NCBI GenBank assembly: GCA_026874595.1
Contig: CM049306.1
Coordinates: 44,948,019 to 45,012,018 of the forward strand
Length of the DNA stretch: 64,000 nt
Direction: 5' to 3'
From: Sipunculus nudus
Lineage: Eukaryota; Annelida; Sipuncula; Golfingiida; Sipunculidae
Part shown: piece by piece, positions 58,619 through 64,000 of the stretch
Numbering within the stretch: the first letter of the stretch is position 1
Layout: each line of letters starts with the position of its first letter
Notes under the pieces: model-generated
Seen by the model: only the letters and a program-made list of their open reading frames with translations
What the model was told of the DNA's origin: nothing
Databases searched by the model: none
Made by a program: the position numbers and the translations under genes

Positions 58619-59175
58619 GCTAGCGCCTTATCGGCCCTCTGACATTACGACCAGATAACAGGCTGTCCGAGTGCCTTTACATCAAGGTCGGAGGAACGCC
58701 AAATAAGGCCCCATGAGGATCCAAATATTTTCGTCATTTTTGACAACTTGACATAATCCGGACTAATCGTTGGCATTTTAGCGTATTTTCTAACAACACC
58801 AAACATTAGCATGAAAAATTCCGTTTTACCTCAGCCTATTGGTTAAAGCCTCCGCATGTTTAATGAAATTGTGACCGCATGAATATAGGCATGGCTCGTA
58901 CGGGTTACTAGACGCAGCCAACTTGTACGCGATACACGATATGAATCGTTACCATAGAGACGGGATTTCAGTTTGGGTTGTGAGTTCACATGTACTCTCT
59001 TGTGTTTATTCGTCATTTGTCGCATAATGTTAAAATTATGCGCTGTTTACCACAATGCGAATGCAACATGATGGAAGACCACTGCGATGCATTCCTCGAT
59101 ATTGCTTGTATCACAACTCAAGTAGGCTTACCAACACAATTTTCATTGCCTACTGAGTCGGGTTGTCACGTCTAA
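58619..59175. repeat. Dispersed repeat R2, copy b
   Basis: Diverged counterpart of 54050-54470, same orientation. The internal match runs to about 58990. The terminal ACTGAGTCGGGTTGTCACG motif reappears at about 59152, so about 150 bp seem to be inserted between (or lost from copy a). The hairpin is not preserved. Confidence 0.55.
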
Positions 59176-60172
59176 GGAAGATCTAACTATTACCTGGTCT
59201 ATATGGTGAGGGGTACAATCAAAAGGAATACTGACATAACCCTCCCTCCCGGAAATAAGAACAACAGTAAAGAATCTGCCCGTACATTTTGCCATCTCCT
59301 TATGACAAACGGGACAAAAATCCCCCTCCCCCCCCCTAAAAATAACATTTTCTTCACTAACTGTCATTTTTATTACATATACATTTAAAATGATAATTCT
59401 TTCTAAATATTCAACCAAAACAATTTTATTTTACATTTCATTCAGGCATGCAACGAGACGGGCTTATATTTATGATGATTCAGATGACATTTTCCTAAAT
59501 TTGATCAATATGAGCCGCATAATTGAAACATTATTAAGGAAAAAAACTATACACTGATTGAGGAAATTACCAGGAAATTAAAAAAAAAAAGTAAGGGGAA
59601 GAAAAGGTAGTTGTCCCCCCCCCCCACCCCCCCCCACCCCCACCCGCCCCACTCCTTAAAGATGAGGGAATATGCCCCCCCCCCCGCCCCCCTCCCCTCC
59701 GAAACAATGCCCGTGATGTAATTACTCTATTTTAATTACCTCCTTAATATTGGTTTCATCTCGAAAGAAAACCTCTAGTAAATATACCTCTATTCCAAAT
59801 TATTATGGTTGTTTCCAAAATTCTAATTGAGAATCGAATCGAAAATCGATAGTTGTTAACTATAACCGAAGACCCCTCAAACATTCACGGGCACAGTAAA
59901 CTGCGAAATACATCAGGTTTAACTGCAGACAGTCATAACAACATTACTGAATAAAAAGCCTGCAACATGCCTGGTGAAGCTTTAATATATATAGTCACGG
60001 AAAAAGCGGTAGATCTAATAGGTCTTCATATTCAGGAGGACACATCAGCCATTCAGCCCAGCAGACAGTTTTTACTGTCTTATTTATTTCAGGAGCTTAG
60101 ACCGGCAGATGCAGCTTTATTCTTATTTCTTAATTCCTTATTGGTTTAGAGGAGGCGGCACTTGACCTATGA
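59176..60172. other. Non-coding stretch with G/C-tract clusters
   Basis: Poly-C clusters at about 59325-59335 and 59616-59700, separated by short A-rich runs. No gene is supported; the frames at 59143-59418 and 59967-60149 have no recognisable content. Confidence 0.45.
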
Positions 60173-60920
60173 CAGGGGCGGATTTACGGGGAGGGCGGGG
60201 GGGGGGGGGCACGCTCCCTCGATTCAACCAAAATATCTGGGAAATATAATTATATCCGCTTTCCAGCGCCGAATTTTGGGTATCGCGTAGTTTTCTTCCC
60301 TGGCCCTGCATTTTGGGGTAACATGTAAATTATAGGAGCACTTAGCATCATCCAGCGGCGAAACTTCTGATGACCTATAATGGCTCGACTGTCTTTTCTC
60401 GAGTGGTAATATAACACGATACCACCAAATTCTCTTTAAAAGGAAGCTTATCTATTAATGTTAATTGTTAAAACTTTTGCACCATGGTGTACCTTATTTA
60501 GAACCCAACTGCAATCTATTAGCAACAAGAAGTGTTTTTACTTCAGGTATCGCGTATTTTGGCAAAAAGAAGCCACGGGCTGTTGCGCTCACAGGCGCTA
60601 TAGCATTAGCAGTCAGAATGTGTTTGTGACGACATGACTGAGTACTATGCCTATATCATTCAGGGATACACACGTATTTAAATTGAGTGTTTATGCGTAT
60701 TGTTATTACCCTTACTGAAACAAGTCTTCATAAACTGGGATACGAGCGCTTGTTATAGCTTTTCTCCCTTGTACAAGTATATCTCTTATGGAGCATATAA
60801 TCGCGCTGAAGTGTATATATAGGATGATAACTTAAACGTAATCAGCGAATTTTTTAAACATTTTTTTCACCCTTGTCTGGGTGCAGAGCCCCCTTTAGTA
60901 AGATTTTGTAGCCGCCCCTG
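60173..60920. mobile_element. 748-bp element with CAGGGGCGG inverted ends
   Basis: The left end CAGGGGCGGATTTACGGGG is followed by a 14-G tract. The right end read inward is CAGGGGCGGCTACAAAATC, with a GGGGGCTCTGC stretch, so the first nine bases match exactly. There is no coding capacity, and the target duplication is unclear (flanks ACCTATGA and TATAGGTA). This is the only complete member here of the CAGGGGCG type of terminus also seen near 9184, 16350, 32030 and 32210. Confidence 0.65.
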
Positions 60921-61725
60921 TATAGGTAAGATGGAACTAGCCCCCGCATCCTGCTGATGAGACAAGACAGATGAAGATATAGATGATATTAGCTGCCTGT
61001 GTATTACGGGATAGTACAGATGGATACAAGATGCGGGGTTTTGAGTGTCTCGTCTCTACAGTCTAGATGTCTTTTGTTCCGAGGTATTAGCTTTTGGTCT
61101 GGGTCTTTGTGTATTCAGATTGGTTGTCAAACGCTACGACTGAGTTACTGTAATTTGGCCCTAATATCCTAAATAGTCGATCTCGATGGTTAAATGTTAT
61201 ACTACGACTTTTAGCGAGATTGTATGAGAGAGATAGCAAGTCCAAATATACCAGTGTAGGTGCAGACGCACTTTTTAACAGTCACTTGTAAGTCCGACAC
61301 TGATTAAAACTTGATTTTTTGCTCCCCCAGATGGAACTGAATATCTTTCCTCACAATATAATTATTTTTTTTAATGTATGGGCTAAAAAAAAGTTTTCTT
61401 TGCGATTGTTAATGACTAGCATTTGCAAGCATGGACGGTAAAAGCGGGCCAACAAGATAATTAGGGTTGATGGTCTTTCAAGAATTTTATAAAATGATCG
61501 TAGGGTATTTAATTTCGTGGATAAGGGTTACCCACGAATTCCACGAATATAGAAAGCCAACGAACAATTATAAATCCACAGTATATAACATTAAAGATTT
61601 GGCACCGTTTTTTCGTTTGAATATATTTTAAGATAAACTTTTCTCCAATCCCGTGAACGGGTTGCATACCACCCTATACAAGTATAGAACCGTCTACCCA
61701 AAGACTGTATGCATTATCGATAGTC

Positions 61726-61800
<75 letters not shown>

Positions 61801-63204
61801 GCGTTATCTTGCTTATAGTTTGCTTAATTATGCTTTTTATTAGTGTATTACTTTTGTTTTGTCTCTAGGTTTGCAGTTAACCAGCTCCATGTCTCATCAA
61901 ATGATCATATCTTACCGCCTTACTTCTGATAAGAAAACCACGTGCCTGAAAATTGAATTGATATAGTGGCATAATAAACGGACATCTGAAAGCTAGGGAT
62001 CGGATGTTTCCTTTAGCAAAACGACATTGATAGAATATCTGAGCCGAGCTAACTTTTATTAGTAAAAGGCTTTATGTAAAGTTAATATAAACATATTTCT
62101 CCATAGCTAGGGACAAAGTGGAGATGTACGCGGTCAAGAATAAAGTACGACTGAGGAGTTGATATAGAAGAAAAAGAAATCTTCGAATAACTAATGGATG
62201 ATGAAAGGCCAAAGCGCGTCCCCTCTTTGCCGTGGGGGATTTTCTCCCTGGCCGGCCCTGGTTTTTAAGGTCTTTATCATTCTGTCTACGTATTAGAGGA
62301 CAGCGCCCTGTACGCCGCCTTGTGATGAAAGAGTATCCAGGCACCGAGCTTCCACGTAAGCTACAGAGAAACCCGCCACCCAGGCAGTCAGCTGGTTATG
62401 ACAGCGGCCTTTTACTGCAATACAGGAATTGAATTCCTGTCCGTTTTAATATTCCATGCCTCAGCTTCACGATGACTTTTTTTACGGAAGTCATTAGACT
62501 CAGGGTTACTTATGACCTGTTCAACATGGATTGTTACCAAAGATATAAATCTGTCAAGCCCGTAAAGATCCGGCAACTTGTAAAAAAAGCGTTCGTTTCT
62601 CACATGATCGCAAATATAAACGTAAATCCTTGTATTAGACCAGACATCGGGTGTTTTTTTTTTTTTCTCGTGGGTTGTATTGAAAAGACTTTCCGAAGCT
62701 ACGGTGGAATTACTTTGTTTCTTCGGCAGTTTTACCCAAACCATGTCCAAGTTGAGCCTTGTCCTGACCCCATTCAAATTTTGAGAATTATCCATACAGA
62801 CGTGATGCGGAACGACCAGGAAAATCATCTAAACTCTTTCTGAATTTTAAAAGGGCCTTTTTCTATATCTGCGGTCTATTAACTAAAAACCGCCAGAAAA
62901 CGCCAATTCCAGTACCTACATTCTGTTCTTATTGTTTATATCGATTTTTTAACATGTGGGACACCCCCATCCCCCCCCCCCCCGAAAAAATACAAACACA
63001 TTCAAAAGGACATCTTTTTGCAACACAGACGAACCAGTTTTTACAAAAGGTGTTTTTAAACTATAGACATTTCAATTTTCGTTCATATGCAATCCGTAAC
63101 AAGTTTTCCAGTTTGTCTTCATTGCCGGGTTTACTGACACCTGGTATAGAATTCATACAGCCATCCCCGAGGTGTTATAAGTACTTTTCATAAAAGGAAT
63201 TACC
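60921..63204. other. Non-coding region
   Basis: Includes (TA)n at 61730-61797, a 14-C tract near 62971 and a GC-richer patch at 62210-62400. Overlapping frames on both strands at 62412-62843 (123 and 138 codons) carry no recognised domain and cannot both be coding; neither has splice or poly(A) support. Confidence 0.4.
61730..61797. repeat. (TA)n microsatellite, 68 bp
   Basis: Uninterrupted TA run. Confidence 0.98.
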
Positions 63205-63440
63205 AAATTAGCCGGGAGGTCGTGAGTTCAGATCTAAGCCGAGGAGCGATGAGATTTTCACGGTCGGTCTAAACACAGGGTGAGCGCTCTGCAGGCTTAA
63301 TGGGATGGCTGCACCCCACAGCCGTGTATCACCAACAAACGAGTGCGTCTTTGGGATGTCCCTCGGTGTTTTGACCCAGGAGTGGGGTTGATTTCACACA
63401 CACATGACCTGTAGGTGCGGTAGACACTGGGCCTGGGTGA
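63205..63440 (+). repeat. Possible tRNA-derived SINE fragment
   Basis: AGCCGGGAGGTCGTGAGTTC followed by AGATCTAAGCC resembles the T-arm (B-box) part of a tRNA-derived SINE head (GGTTCGAATC-like). It is followed by a body with GGGTGAGCGCTCTGCAGGC and ACCCCACAGCC. The A-box part is not recognisable and no clear tail or target duplication is seen. Confidence 0.3.
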
Positions 63441-64000
63441 CACCAGTATATAAAATAAATGACAGGAAGCAAGTGTTACCGGCCTGTCGTGTAGTCCCAA
63501 ACCAAGATGGAGCTCTGCAGATGTAAATACTTAGTTAAGAATTATAAATCAGCATAAAAAAATGGAGGCGGTGACCCCCACAACTTTTCTAATTACCGAG
63601 AGGTAAATAATATGTCCGCAGAGTAAGCCATTAATCGTAAAGTTATATAGAAAAAGTTCGGTGAATAGCTGGCGTTAATATGGGAAAAAGACGCCGAAGT
63701 AATGTTGCGATAATGACTCTAGTAATACATCTTATAATCATTTTAAACTCAGGAATATGGCTAAAAGCATTCGTGAACGAAGATGAGAATAATAATCTGA
63801 ATGCAGTATACACTGGTCATTATGAATCTCAGGTTCACTGTTGTAACTAAGATTTCACGACGGATCTCCAGGGCAAGGTCAAATTTTTACCATGTGCCCA
63901 GCCTCAGTATTCCAGGCGTATTCCATCAATGACACGCAAAGCCTGTGTCACTGTTCATAGAATGTCCGGTAATTGTTGACTCGAAAGTAAACAGACACCG
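63441..64000. other. Non-coding stretch to the window end
   Basis: No gene or repeat recognised. Confidence 0.5.

Noticed and set aside
59143-59418. Minus-strand frame with a CPVCHKEM zinc-knuckle-like string
   Set aside because: It has only two cysteines and one histidine and no further ligand spacing, so a zinc finger is not supported.
62412-62843. Overlapping 123- and 138-codon frames on opposite strands
   Set aside because: Neither has domain, splice or poly(A) support; such overlap is expected by chance in a GC-balanced patch.
63205-63300. A functional tRNA gene
   Set aside because: Only a B-box-like stretch is visible; the A-box, acceptor stem and anticodon arm cannot be drawn. A SINE fragment is more likely.

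Overview
The window reads as nuclear DNA from an animal with an AT-rich, repeat-dense genome, most likely a bivalve mollusc or close lophotrochozoan. This rests on interspersed elements that open with a TTAGCTCAGCTGAC hairpin and close with a CCCATGGG palindrome plus CTTGTT, on many long poly-C/poly-G tracts at element ends, on a 5'-truncated L2/CR1-like non-LTR retrotransposon with a GATAA tail, and on abundant (TA)n. There is no bacterial-style gene order. Coding evidence is limited to a few exon-sized segments, so most of the window is intergenic or intronic.

Layout. 1-8225: a long satellite built from 26-bp and 20-bp monomers with higher-order repetition. 8226-12847: a 4.6-kb unique block, followed by a second, shorter satellite array (12848-15391) and a nearly identical second copy of the block (15392-20012). 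This is a recent tandem segmental duplication, or an assembly duplication. Each copy carries one exon-like 3'-terminal coding segment and copies of a palindromic 143-bp MITE. 20013-21860: mostly single-copy, with one possible minus-strand exon. 21861-27640: two Helitron-like (Helentron/HINE-type) non-autonomous elements with internal tandem repeats. 27641-31240: AT-rich DNA with long (TA)n and (TC)n. 31245-37961: a segment bounded by inverted CACTCTAAAAA ends and by arrays of the palindromic motif AAACATGTTT. Inside it lie an exon-like SAM-type fragment, two tandem G-rich element ends, a ~50-bp minisatellite and a third Helitron-like copy.

37962-50200 holds a pair of ~600-bp CCAAT-rich repeats, a kinase-like fragment, a helicase-like open frame, the non-LTR retrotransposon remnant and a 305-bp MITE. 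50200-50800 is a third AAACATGTTT-type array. 51738-52473 is a 364-bp tandem duplication in an apparent intron. It ends exactly at the acceptor of the best coding exon of the window (52474-52693), which encodes a membrane-spanning segment and a basic tail and is followed by AATAAA. 52760-64000 holds a second pair of dispersed repeats, a MITE with TTTCAGATTACC ends, a 748-bp element with CAGGGGCGG inverted ends, microsatellites and a possible tRNA-derived SINE fragment.

No operon, CRISPR array, rRNA or convincing tRNA was seen. The main biology visible here is repeat dynamics: satellite homogenisation, a duplication breakpoint inside a hairpin element, and transposon ends that carry arrays resembling p53-family half-sites.
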